Below, one piece after another: positions 7,520-15,976 of a stretch of 64,000 nucleotides of DNA; positions within the stretch are counted from its first letter, which is position 1; each line of letters begins with the position of its first letter. Origin of the DNA: CAJJDF01 sp965657945 (lineage in GTDB: Bacteria > Bacteroidota > Bacteroidia > Flavobacteriales_D > CAJJDF01); contig CBFHPW010000001.1 in NCBI GenBank assembly GCA_965657945.1, positions 62,001 through 126,000 of the forward strand. Direction: 5' to 3'. The position numbers were made by a program, and so were the translations under genes. A model generated the notes under the pieces. That model was not told the origin of the DNA and made no database searches. It saw only the letters and a program-made list of their open reading frames with translations.

Positions 7520-10500
7520 TTATCGAATCAATGTTATGTCTCCTTTTTCTAATACTTCCTCTCCTGATATCAAAGTCATTTTAACAGAAAAGAAATAAAC
7601 ACCTTCTTCTGCTTTTCTTCCTTTATATGTTCCGTCCCAACCGATGTTTACATCATCAGATTCGAAGAGTAATTTACCCCATCTATCGAATACAAGAAAT
7701 TCAATTTTTTCAGCCTCACTTGATCTTACATATAAAAAGTCGTTCATCCCATCTCCATTTGGAGAAAATATATCAGCGATAAAGAAAGGTATTTCCGAAA
7801 CACACAAATCTCTTGTAAGCGTATCAAAACAGGGACCTGCATTCTTTACAACTAATGAAACCTTATAGGTTCCTCCGTTTGAATATGTATGGGTTTCATT
7901 AGAATTACCAATGGTGTAAGGAAGTGGCGTTGTTGCATCGCCAAAATCCCAAAATCCTTGGGTTACACCAACGGAACCATCGGTAACAATCACTGTTTTT
8001 TCTTCAGAGCTAAGACATCGCGGGTAAGTATCGGGATTCATAGTGAAATTGGCCTGAAGAAAATCATAGCCGGGCATTACCATAAATGTGTCGAGACTGC
8101 ATCCAAAACGATTAGAAATTGTTAGAAATACGCTGTCTTTTACAGTTCCGATAATAGTATCGGCAAGTGAAACAGGTCGAGTCCAATTAACTGTATAAAT
8201 CGACTTCTGGGTAAGATCGTACGAGGCGAATCCCAATTCGCCAAAACAAGATATTGGATTTGTTATGAGAGTTGGTGTTATTGATAAAACAACCACATTT
8301 ACTGTGTCAGAATTAGGATTAGAACATCCATCGTTCACTGTAAAAATATATTGCGTTGTGCTAATTGGTGATTCTGTTAATGAATTTGTATTGGCTACAG
8401 AATGACTCCATGAATAAGAATAGGAGGGGGAAGGAAAACCTCCTGTAGCAGACCCCAAAAGATTCACAGAATTTCCTACACAAATTGTATCCGCTGAAGA
8501 GGTTAAATCTGCAAGAATTGAGTCTCTCACAACAATATTTTTTTCATCACTTGTTCTACAAACTCCACTACCGTAGGAATATATTATTTGATGCATTCCA
8601 GGACCTGCTTGGGCTGGATTAAAAGTTCCGGTGGTTTGATTATAATTCCCGGTGCCTGACCAAGTTCCTCCAGAAGGAATAGCCGGAATGGTTATAGAAT
8701 TTGTTGCAAAACAAAATGTGTCAGGTAAAGTGATGGCGGCAGTTACAAATTGATAAACTGTAACCGAGATGGTTTTGTTACAAACATTTCCTTGGGTTCG
8801 GTAAGTTATAAGGTGGGTGCCGACTCCTGCAACTGAAGGATCAAACATTCCTGTTTGACTGTTTGTAATGCCAGTTCCTTGCCAAATTGCACCAGCCATA
8901 TTGTTTACTGGATCCAACATAAATGCTGTTTGAGTGCTGCAAACCGTGGTATCGGTAAGGCTGAGTGTATCGGGATAAATGGCAATAGTCACAGAATCCT
9001 GGCAACTATTTTTGTCATAAAAGATAGTATGAAATCCATGTCCGAGATTTCTGGGGTAAATATAGTGTTGGGTACCAAAAGTTTGAATTCCAGTTCCAGA
9101 CCAAGAGCCATAATTTGGTTCAGTTAGTAAAGTAGGGATAGATTGGACAAGGAGTGAATCTGCGGAGGGACATAAAAAGAGAGAATCTGGAATAATATTA
9201 GTTTGCACAACTTGCATCTGAATCGAATCAGAACATCCTCTGTAGGAATATACAAGATTGGAGTTCCAATTTCCTGGAAGGGTAGCGGGAGTGAACAGAC
9301 CAATGCTTGAAACTCCAGTTCCACTCCACACACCACCTGATGGGATTCCAGGGGATAAATTAAATGCCGATTGTGATGGACAAGAATTTGTATCTATTCC
9401 CGCAGAAACGGTATTAATCACCATGTTGACTGTGTCTCTGCATCCTTTGTAGAAATAGGATACTAAGTTACTCCCATTGTTAGCAGTAGATGGTGAGAAT
9501 ATCCCTGAACTTGCCGAGATAATTCCAGATCCAGACCAACTTCCGCCTATTGGCGAAAAAGGGATGTAAATTGGTGCAGAATTACTACAGAGAGTATCAG
9601 TTTCAAAAGCGAGGGAAATTGTGTCCACAAGCACATTTAATGAATCAACACAACCATTTACGCTGTAATAGCTCGTAAAATTTCCGTGAATCGTGGGTGT
9701 GAAGCTTCCCAGAGTCGTACTTACGTAGGTACCGCTCCATGCGCCTCCTGCTGGTGACCCAGTAGTGAGATTTACTGGGATTCCACTTGCACATAAATTT
9801 AAATCAGGCCCTGCTTCAGTGGATGTTACTAGAATAATAATCGTGTCTTGGCAAGAATTTAGTTGATACGTAATTAAGTGTGCTCCTGCTCCTGCAGAAT
9901 TAGGATCGAATGTTCCTGCAACAGGATCGATAATCCCAATTCCGCTCCATATTCCGCCCATTGTGGAAGCCACCAAGTTGAATGCTGTGTCGTAACTGCA
10001 AATAGGACTGACAGAGGCAATAGTGGGGTTGATAGACTTTATCTCGATGGTGTCAATTAATACTAAACCAGTGGAAAGTTCTGTTGCCGTAACATAAAAT
10101 GTTGTATCACCGGTTGGACAAATCGAGAATGGACCCGCAGAATTTGGCAATCCATTGCTCCAATTATAAGAATAACCAGAACAACCACTTGCAACTGCTC
10201 TCACACTTGTGCAATTACTATGGCAGAGTGTGTCGTTGTAAATTGTTCTTAACGTAAATGAACAATCGGTAATTTGAAATGTATCTCGAGCTGATATACT
10301 GACGGCCCCTTCACATGAGTCGATAAAGTTGAGGTTAAAATTTAAAAAATAATCACAATTCCTTGTAAAACTAGAGTTTATTCGAAGTCTCACAGAGTCT
10401 AAGAAATTATTAGTGCAAGACAAAGGATACACGTTTGTCACCGTGTAACTTCCAGCAGAACTAGCAAGTGTAAAAATAGCTGAATCAAGTAGGTCGCATC

Positions 10501-11596
10501 TTAGTGGATTGGAGAGTTTCACGATAAAAAATTGATCGTTACATTGAGGAGGTTGGGAACTATTTACTGAAATTTGATAATCTTTCTCCACAGTGTCTAA
10601 TACCTTTATAGTTACAGAATCGTTAAACGTTTTTCCTGATGTTGTTTCTGTTATCAATACGCTGTAGGTGGTTGTGATTGGGGGGCAAACAAGATGAGGA
10701 CCCGGAGTAGAGGGCAATCCATTGCTCCAGTTGTAGCTATATGTATTACAAGTGGAAGGTGCTATCACTTCTATGTTTGCGCAATCTCCAAAACAAATTG
10801 AATCGTTCGTTGTGGAAAGAGTTGCAGATATATCACAATTCGTAAAGTCAAAAGTATCCGAAATCGTGAATGAGTATACACTGTCACAAATATCGGGAAT
10901 GTTTATTTCCATTTCTAACTGATACTCACAATTGTAAATAAATGCGCTGTCTAGCCATATTCGAGCAAAACGAGAACTATCATTAACACATCCTACTTTT
11001 GATACGTTCACAATATTTGGAGCATTAAAACCTATAATTCGGGAAGTTGATGATGTGATAGAATCACAATGGATATTTTGGTCAAATTCAATCAAGAAAG
11101 AGGTAGAGTCACAAGTGGGTAGAGCAAGTGAACTGACTTCCAATTTCGGTTCTAATACTGGTGGAGCTGTAGACACCCAATTGGCAATCCATCCAGGAAA
11201 CTCAAGTACACCATCGGATTTAAAAGTTATTGTTAAACAGCCCGAATTTGCTACGATCGTTGGGGGTAATGCACCATTTAGATTACCTGAATATGTTCCA
11301 ATTCTTGGAGAGGTAGTGTCTGGTCCGTTATAAAAAGTAACGGAGTCTATCAAAGATTCGGTGTGAAAGGATGTAAATGTATAATAAATAGTGGCACCTG
11401 TACCGGGACAGATGGAAAACGTATAATCTTCATTTGCCAAATAATGGCCGCTAGGGAAGGTTTTTAAGTCAGAGTCTGTATGAATGCCATCACATTCTGC
11501 TACCGTAGTATCTTTCATAGGAAAGGTTTGTTGAGATAACAAACCTTCAATTCCCATTAGGAAAAACAAACACATAGCGAGAATTTTATTCAACAT
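7520..11596 (-). CDS. Giant T9SS type B surface protein with CUB, Cys-rich, seven WSG repeats, PKD and CHU_C domains
   Basis: A 1358-residue secreted protein. In order I see: a signal peptide (1-22); a CUB-like domain (about 30-145, TFYNGPDTTSP); two tandem Cys-rich modules of about 190 residues (about 149-335 and 336-525), each ending in YSYNWSNGLP; seven repeats of about 65-70 residues with the motif GGxWSGTGI (about 525-1005); a further Ig-like part with a long SHSV segment; a PKD domain (about 1204-1250, FWDFGDATTP); and a C-terminal gliding-motility-type CHU_C domain (about 1273-1358, IFSPNGDGMND, FDRWGKLLFES, WDGTYKGRKAEEGVYFF, ending in ITLIR). The last is the type B sorting signal of the T9SS. 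It is most likely a filamentous surface protein or adhesin. It lies between a lipoprotein gene (6 nt) and its PorP/SprF partner (3 nt). Confidence 0.92.
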   Translation of the reverse strand: MLNKILAMCLFFLMGIEGLLSQQTFPMKDTTVAECDGIHTDSDLKTFPSGHYLANEDYTFSICPGTGATIYYTFTSFHTESLIDSVTFYNGPDTTSPRIGTYSGNLNGALPPTIVANSGCLTITFKSDGVLEFPGWIANWVSTAPPVLEPKLEVSSLALPTCDSTSFLIEFDQNIHCDSITSSTSRIIGFNAPNIVNVSKVGCVNDSSRFARIWLDSAFIYNCEYQLEMEINIPDICDSVYSFTISDTFDFTNCDISATLSTTNDSICFGDCANIEVIAPSTCNTYSYNWSNGLPSTPGPHLVCPPITTTYSVLITETTSGKTFNDSVTIKVLDTVEKDYQISVNSSQPPQCNDQFFIVKLSNPLRCDLLDSAIFTLASSAGSYTVTNVYPLSCTNNFLDSVRLRINSSFTRNCDYFLNFNLNFIDSCEGAVSISARDTFQITDCSFTLRTIYNDTLCHSNCTSVRAVASGCSGYSYNWSNGLPNSAGPFSICPTGDTTFYVTATELSTGLVLIDTIEIKSINPTIASVSPICSYDTAFNLVASTMGGIWSGIGIIDPVAGTFDPNSAGAGAHLITYQLNSCQDTIIILVTSTEAGPDLNLCASGIPVNLTTGSPAGGAWSGTYVSTTLGSFTPTIHGNFTSYYSVNGCVDSLNVLVDTISLAFETDTLCSNSAPIYIPFSPIGGSWSGSGIISASSGIFSPSTANNGSNLVSYFYKGCRDTVNMVINTVSAGIDTNSCPSQSAFNLSPGIPSGGVWSGTGVSSIGLFTPATLPGNWNSNLVYSYRGCSDSIQMQVVQTNIIPDSLFLCPSADSLLVQSIPTLLTEPNYGSWSGTGIQTFGTQHYIYPRNLGHGFHTIFYDKNSCQDSVTIAIYPDTLSLTDTTVCSTQTAFMLDPVNNMAGAIWQGTGITNSQTGMFDPSVAGVGTHLITYRTQGNVCNKTISVTVYQFVTAAITLPDTFCFATNSITIPAIPSGGTWSGTGNYNQTTGTFNPAQAGPGMHQIIYSYGSGVCRTSDEKNIVVRDSILADLTSSADTICVGNSVNLLGSATGGFPSPSYSYSWSHSVANTNSLTESPISTTQYIFTVNDGCSNPNSDTVNVVVLSITPTLITNPISCFGELGFASYDLTQKSIYTVNWTRPVSLADTIIGTVKDSVFLTISNRFGCSLDTFMVMPGYDFLQANFTMNPDTYPRCLSSEEKTVIVTDGSVGVTQGFWDFGDATTPLPYTIGNSNETHTYSNGGTYKVSLVVKNAGPCFDTLTRDLCVSEIPFFIADIFSPNGDGMNDFLYVRSSEAEKIEFLVFDRWGKLLFESDDVNIGWDGTYKGRKAEEGVYFFSVKMTLISGEEVLEKGDITLIR

Positions 11597-11602
11597 ATTC
11601 TT

Positions 11603-12046
11603 TTATTTGCTTACTCTTATTGTGGTTGTCACTACTTCATTGCTCCAATTACCAGCTCTATCTTTAAGTTTTACCGTAAACTTGGTTGATTCCGTTGAAT
11701 CATTTCCCAAAATAAAAATCCCTGATAATTTTACAGTTAGTTCACCTTCTATTTGAAGGGATTGGTCAGGCGGAGTGAGGGGCTGAATGTGATACTCATC
11801 AGCTCGGGGAAGTCTTTGATCTTTCACATAAAGGGAATAGACATCTGGGTCGACATGTCCAATGTCGCCATCGCCATCTTGATAGGTGAGTTTTAACACA
11901 ATGTTTTGAGAAAACTCTGTGGTGGACGAGGGAGTTAAACTCACAAATTCTATCTCAGGTATTTCACTGTATTTTTCTTCCTTTTTACAATCAACAAGGG
12001 TCATGGATAGTCCAATAATAAGAAGCTTTAGATAAAACTGGTTCAT
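11603..12046 (-). CDS. Lipoprotein with DGDGDIG segment, unknown function
   Basis: A 147-residue predicted lipoprotein. The signal peptide ends in MTLVDC with the acylated Cys followed by KKEEK. The mature part is all-beta in pattern (EIEFVSLTPSST, IVLKLTYQDGDGDIG, KFTVKLKDRAGNWSNEVVTT), like a single Ig/fibronectin-type fold, with an Asp/Gly-rich turn that could bind calcium. Proteins of this type are common in Bacteroidota and have no assigned function. It abuts the haem-motif lipoprotein gene exactly (stop at 12047-12049, this start at 12046) and ends 6 nt before the giant surface protein gene, so it belongs to the same operon. Confidence 0.8.
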   Translation of the reverse strand: MNQFYLKLLIIGLSMTLVDCKKEEKYSEIPEIEFVSLTPSSTTEFSQNIVLKLTYQDGDGDIGHVDPDVYSLYVKDQRLPRADEYHIQPLTPPDQSLQIEGELTVKLSGIFILGNDSTESTKFTVKLKDRAGNWSNEVVTTTIRVSK

Positions 12047-13003
12047 TTATGAGGTGTAAAGAGTGAATAAATAAAGAGTAGGTCGAGAACTTCCATTGCT
12101 TGGGTTCTCCGCTGGCTCAGTGTGATTAGCATCTTGTACATACACTCGAACAAAAAGTAAAGTGCCAGGAGGATAAATACTTGCATCAAAATCATATTTA
12201 TGAGTGAAGTTTGCCATTGAACCTGAAAAATCATTTGACATGAATCCACTAGAAACTGTCATTGGTAAACCTGGAACGGAGTCAAAATCAAACATCGCTG
12301 TGTCTATTTTAATTTCGTTCACAGTCATGTTCGTGGGGCTTGTCATATCATCGTCAATAGAGAACCATAAATCGATATCTGTTCTTGGAATAATAATAGG
12401 CAGGATACCAGCTCCAGCTGGTCTGGCATAGGTTGAGGTGGTAGAATTATTGTGAAAGGCGGAAAATCCGGTAACGACAGGATTTGGGTTTCCAACTACG
12501 GGAGAGTTTCCATACATGTCTTTAGCTCCTGCATTAATCCAATCTTTAATCGCCTTGATATGTTTTGATTTGTTAACAATCCACTCGTCAGCGTATACTG
12601 GGGGCATAATTCCAGAGGTATTTGGTAGGGATTGTAGCATTCTCTCATGCAAGAGTGAAAGAGCTGCGTCTCCTGGTTTTATTCGGTAAGTAAAATCACC
12701 TGCTGGGTTATTGGTTAGTACATTTTGATAAACGGTGCTGTTATATGAACTACTGATAGTCCTGAAGTCTGGCTCAAAGGCTCCATCATGACAACCAGAA
12801 TTGGCACAAGTAGGCTTGAAAACAGTAGCATGAAGATAGCCAAAGTTGGATGAAGGTAGACCAGCCAGTGTCGGTTCTTCGTAGAGCCTTGGTGTTGTAT
12901 AGGTGTCGTAAGGATTTTCAATTGTGTTTTTTTTACAGCTTGTTATGACAACAAGTATGCTTGCGATTCCGAACCCTAATGTTTTGAAAGAAACAGATTT
13001 CAT
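12047..13003 (-). CDS. Lipoprotein with c-type haem motif CANSGCH
   Basis: A 318-residue lipoprotein: signal peptide ending VVITSC, then KKNTIEN. Residues about 55-165 look like a single cytochrome c-like domain of the type found in planctomycete and Bacteroidota surface proteins: CANSGCHDG (a CX4CH haem site instead of the usual CXXCH), a middle SYNSTVYQNVLT, RIKPGDAALSLLHERML, and IMPP, where Met would be the distal haem ligand, then IKDWINAGAKD. The C-terminal 150 residues are beta-rich (ITLYTS-type end TLYLFTLYTS) with DIDLWFSIDDD. It would sit outside the cytoplasm on a lipid anchor. It lies 2 nt after the DUF1501 gene and abuts the next lipoprotein gene. Haem binding is inferred from the motif only. 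Confidence 0.8.
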   Translation of the reverse strand: MKSVSFKTLGFGIASILVVITSCKKNTIENPYDTYTTPRLYEEPTLAGLPSSNFGYLHATVFKPTCANSGCHDGAFEPDFRTISSSYNSTVYQNVLTNNPAGDFTYRIKPGDAALSLLHERMLQSLPNTSGIMPPVYADEWIVNKSKHIKAIKDWINAGAKDMYGNSPVVGNPNPVVTGFSAFHNNSTTSTYARPAGAGILPIIIPRTDIDLWFSIDDDMTSPTNMTVNEIKIDTAMFDFDSVPGLPMTVSSGFMSNDFSGSMANFTHKYDFDASIYPPGTLLFVRVYVQDANHTEPAENPSNGSSRPTLYLFTLYTS

Positions 13004-13005
13004 AA

Positions 13006-14370
13006 TTATAATTTTCGTATTAATGATTGACTCTGTGCATGCAAAAATCCGGAATTCAGCATCTCTTGTTCTATTCCTAAAATGTGCCCCACTGTAATTG
13101 CCGCATCCGTGTTTAGGGGAGAAGTTGAGCTAAGAGGCCCCGTTGCTTTATCCGGTTCATTTGTAATGGATTTTCCAGCCATCAGTGTAAATACCCTTCT
13201 TGTGTTGGCATCGGAATGATCAAATGCTCTGAAGTTATTTTCTGTATCCAAAATAGGATTTGGATTAAGGTTTCTTCCACAATCGGGTGTCGCAATAAAA
13301 ATAGTTTCATTTGCCATATCGGGTATTTGTGTCTGAATATAATTCCACATATAACCTATCGCATGATCCGCGGCATGAATCGCTCTCAAGTAACTTGTAA
13401 AATTTGAATGACAAACGTCTGGGCCATCAATTTTAATGACCGTAACGGCAGGTTTAAATTCTTTCATTACTTCCAAGGCATAACCAACGGTACTTGCGTC
13501 ATTACCTCCTTGTGGAGGTCGGATTACTGTTCCAGCTTGTTTTTTCTGAAACATTGTTTTCATGAAATTTTTTATTTGTTGCTTTTCAGTTTCCGTATTA
13601 CCCACCGTATCGAGGATATTATTGCTCGTCAAACTTTCGTATGAATTATCCAAGAAATATTTCATTTTGTACATAGGAGATAATTCATTTTGAGGGTGAT
13701 AAATTTTAGCATTTTTCAAAAACTGATCTCCTTGATTTCCAAATGTAACTCCGGGAATAAACATGTTTGCTCCGTATTTTGCTCCATAATCGGCATGTCC
13801 ACTATGATTGTATAAAGGTACTGAGTTAGTCAAAGTGTTTCCAATAAACCAAGTGTCTGTCGCTTTATAGCCTCCATGTTTTCTCAAGAACTCAAAAATA
13901 GTGGGTGTTTTAGGTCTCTCTAGTAAGGGTTGGGCTAAATTTGTATTACCTTGTAATAAAGCAATAGATCCTCCATAATGTCCTGCAGCAATTGCATTTA
14001 CTTCCTTAAATAGTACCCCTTGAGATTGGATGGGAGTACTCAATATTGGCGAAACAGGTGTGTTACCACTGGTTCCCACTCCATACACAACTTTGGAGGC
14101 AGGTGCAGCACCGCTCAACATATTGGGCATTATATTTCCAGTAACATTTAAGCTTTGAATTGGATTCCACGTATATTGACTTTGAGATAAGTACAATTGG
14201 TCAACCGTTTCTTGATTTCTTAAACCTCCCGCAAACATCACTAAAACCACGTGGGGGGCAAGTTGTGTTCCTGTTGGAGCAAATAATCGGCCACTTGGCA
14301 AAATATAGGGAGCTATCATGGCTCCAGCAGAGGTTAAAGTTGCTTTTTTTATAAATTCTCTTCTTTTCAT
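13006..14370 (-). CDS. DUF1501-type, Tat-exported alkaline-phosphatase-fold protein
   Basis: A 454-residue protein starting MKRREFIKKATLTSAGAM, a twin-arginine (Tat) signal of the usual DUF1501 form, so it is probably exported folded. The rest matches the DUF1501 family of the alkaline phosphatase/sulfatase superfamily: VLVMFAGGLRNQETVD near the start, KIDGPDVCHSNFTSYL in the middle and TIFIATPDCGRNLNPN with a following FDHSD near residue 385, which supply the Asp/His residues that bind metal in this fold. DUF1501 genes in other phyla pair with DUF1800 or DUF1549 genes; here the upstream lipoproteins may fill that place. Its substrate is unknown. The start is ATG 14368-14370; an in-frame TTG lies 6 nt upstream. 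Confidence 0.85.
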   Translation of the reverse strand: MKRREFIKKATLTSAGAMIAPYILPSGRLFAPTGTQLAPHVVLVMFAGGLRNQETVDQLYLSQSQYTWNPIQSLNVTGNIMPNMLSGAAPASKVVYGVGTSGNTPVSPILSTPIQSQGVLFKEVNAIAAGHYGGSIALLQGNTNLAQPLLERPKTPTIFEFLRKHGGYKATDTWFIGNTLTNSVPLYNHSGHADYGAKYGANMFIPGVTFGNQGDQFLKNAKIYHPQNELSPMYKMKYFLDNSYESLTSNNILDTVGNTETEKQQIKNFMKTMFQKKQAGTVIRPPQGGNDASTVGYALEVMKEFKPAVTVIKIDGPDVCHSNFTSYLRAIHAADHAIGYMWNYIQTQIPDMANETIFIATPDCGRNLNPNPILDTENNFRAFDHSDANTRRVFTLMAGKSITNEPDKATGPLSSTSPLNTDAAITVGHILGIEQEMLNSGFLHAQSQSLIRKL

Positions 14371-14393
14371 AATCAAGGTGTTTACTCAAGTGA

Positions 14394-14897
14394 CTAGTAA
14401 AATAAATATTCGTTGGAAAGCGCAAATGAGAAATAGATAATCTCTGCGGATCTGGTGGGATTATTTGTTATTTCATTTCTGAAATATTGCTTTTCTCCTT
14501 CGCTAGGTCTTCGAATTAAGAACCTTTCGTAGGTATCATCGATAAATTTGTCAACATTTCCACGCATCTCACTATCACTGGGGATGGAAGGTAGTGGAGA
14601 AGAACTATTCATGAAATTAGAGATAATTACTTCTCTCGCGAGTTCTTTGTCGCCAATCGAGGTTATACATTGCCCAGCGCGGTAAATATCACCAGCAGAG
14701 AGTGCTTGTTGAAAAAGATTGGTGTATACAACGGCAATCCATTGACTTTCAGTCTTTTCTTTTAGTTTTGCTGAAGCTGAAGGATATAATGTAACTTCAT
14801 TTATTTCAAAAATTTTATCCTCTAATTTGTCTTTTTTGCACTGATAACTTGCTGCGCAAATAGAGAGAAATACAAGGTATTTGTATGCGTTTTTCAT
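14394..14897 (-). CDS. Small lipoprotein with C-terminal RxP (DUF4214-like) motif
   Basis: A 167-residue predicted lipoprotein. The signal peptide MKNAYKYLVFLSICAASYQC ends at Cys20, followed by KKDKLED. The C-terminal 60 residues include KFIDDTYERFLIRRPSEGEK, a helical motif very like three segments of the upstream lipoprotein (15814-14909), and end in SFALSNEYLFY. This resembles the LYRDLLGREPD motif of DUF4214 and the start of planctomycete DUF1549-type domains, but the match is short. It lies 11 nt downstream of that gene and 23 nt before DUF1501. The function is unknown. Confidence 0.75.
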   Translation of the reverse strand: MKNAYKYLVFLSICAASYQCKKDKLEDKIFEINEVTLYPSASAKLKEKTESQWIAVVYTNLFQQALSAGDIYRAGQCITSIGDKELAREVIISNFMNSSSPLPSIPSDSEMRGNVDKFIDDTYERFLIRRPSEGEKQYFRNEITNNPTRSAEIIYFSFALSNEYLFY

Positions 14898-14908
14898 AAT
14901 GTGATTGG

Positions 14909-15814
14909 TTAAAAGTTCGCGTATTCATCCGTCTTCATTACTTCTCTTATAATGAATGAAATATCTGAATTAGAGCTAAAATAGTTACTGTAAACGAAAG
15001 ATTCTTGTGTTGTGGGAAACCTACTTAAATAAGAACGATATACCCAAGTAACTACTCCATCGTTAAATTCTTTAGATTTTACAGCTATGGTAGAAAAATC
15101 ATATTTGTTAGATCCTGGTTTACCAAAGAGTATATCAGCTTGATCAAATTCTACCATGTTATAACTTGCCGTGAATTCTTCTGTGGTGGGGAATCTATAA
15201 TAAAGATTGTCAAACACTGCATTCACATAATTAAAAGAATTCATATTGATGATGTCGTAAATTCCGTTATAGCACATCCTTCTGCACATTTCGCTAAAAT
15301 CAATGTAGCCATGAAGAAAAGCTGTGTCGGAAGAGAGAACATCGGCATAAATATCTCCTTGTTCTTTATTCCAAAAATAGCCAAGCATGTTTCCCGTCAA
15401 GGAGTCATTTCTTGCTGCGTTGTAGGCATTTCCCATACGCTGAGAAATTTCAAAATCTGGTATTCCTTCCAAAAACCTTGCTTTTTGTTGCTCGTATATG
15501 TTTGAGTGAAATAATTGCTTGAAATTGTCACCGTTTGAATTAGCGGTTGTGTCTTTTTGAAGACTAAAAATAATCGCATCTCTTGTCGAAAATTCCAAGT
15601 TATTTCCTTCCAATAACCCAACCAATGAGTCCATTTCGATATCTAGAGGTTCTCTGCCAATTAAGTCGATGAAAATACGGTTTACGTAATTCTTTACTTT
15701 TATTGTTGAAACTCCATAATAATTGGGAGCTGTATTGTTTGGGATTTGTGGCTCTTTCTTACAAGATGAAAGAATTACTAGTAATAGAATCGTATAAATC
15801 GACAGCTTTTTCAT
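14909..15814 (-). CDS. Lipoprotein with three RxP helical motifs, first gene of the surface operon
   Basis: A 301-residue predicted lipoprotein with signal peptide ending LLVILSSC, then KKEPQ. Three spaced segments share one pattern (aromatic-rich helix, Arg, x, Pro, Thr/Leu, then Glu): VNRIFIDLIGREPLDIEMDS (about 44-63), FDNLYYRFPTTEEF (about 207-220) and VYRSYLSRFPTTQESF (about 258-273). The same pattern ends the next gene. It recalls DUF4214 and the DUF1549 family that pairs with DUF1501/DUF1553 in Planctomycetes, but no clear full-domain match is visible. A conserved Cys pair (MCRRMC) is present. It is the first gene of the tight seven-gene run and has 162 bp of non-coding sequence before it. 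Confidence 0.75.
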   Translation of the reverse strand: MKKLSIYTILLLVILSSCKKEPQIPNNTAPNYYGVSTIKVKNYVNRIFIDLIGREPLDIEMDSLVGLLEGNNLEFSTRDAIIFSLQKDTTANSNGDNFKQLFHSNIYEQQKARFLEGIPDFEISQRMGNAYNAARNDSLTGNMLGYFWNKEQGDIYADVLSSDTAFLHGYIDFSEMCRRMCYNGIYDIINMNSFNYVNAVFDNLYYRFPTTEEFTASYNMVEFDQADILFGKPGSNKYDFSTIAVKSKEFNDGVVTWVYRSYLSRFPTTQESFVYSNYFSSNSDISFIIREVMKTDEYANF

Positions 15815-15976
15815 TCTTTTAGATTAGTTAATAGTACTTTGACTTGAGTACAAGATAAATATAAGATTTAAATTATGTTGAACTTATTCCCTATATTTTT
15901 TTAAATAGTACGATGGTGACTCACTAAAAGTTACGGTGAATTTTGAAAATTAAACAAGAATTTGAAGAAGTGAATA

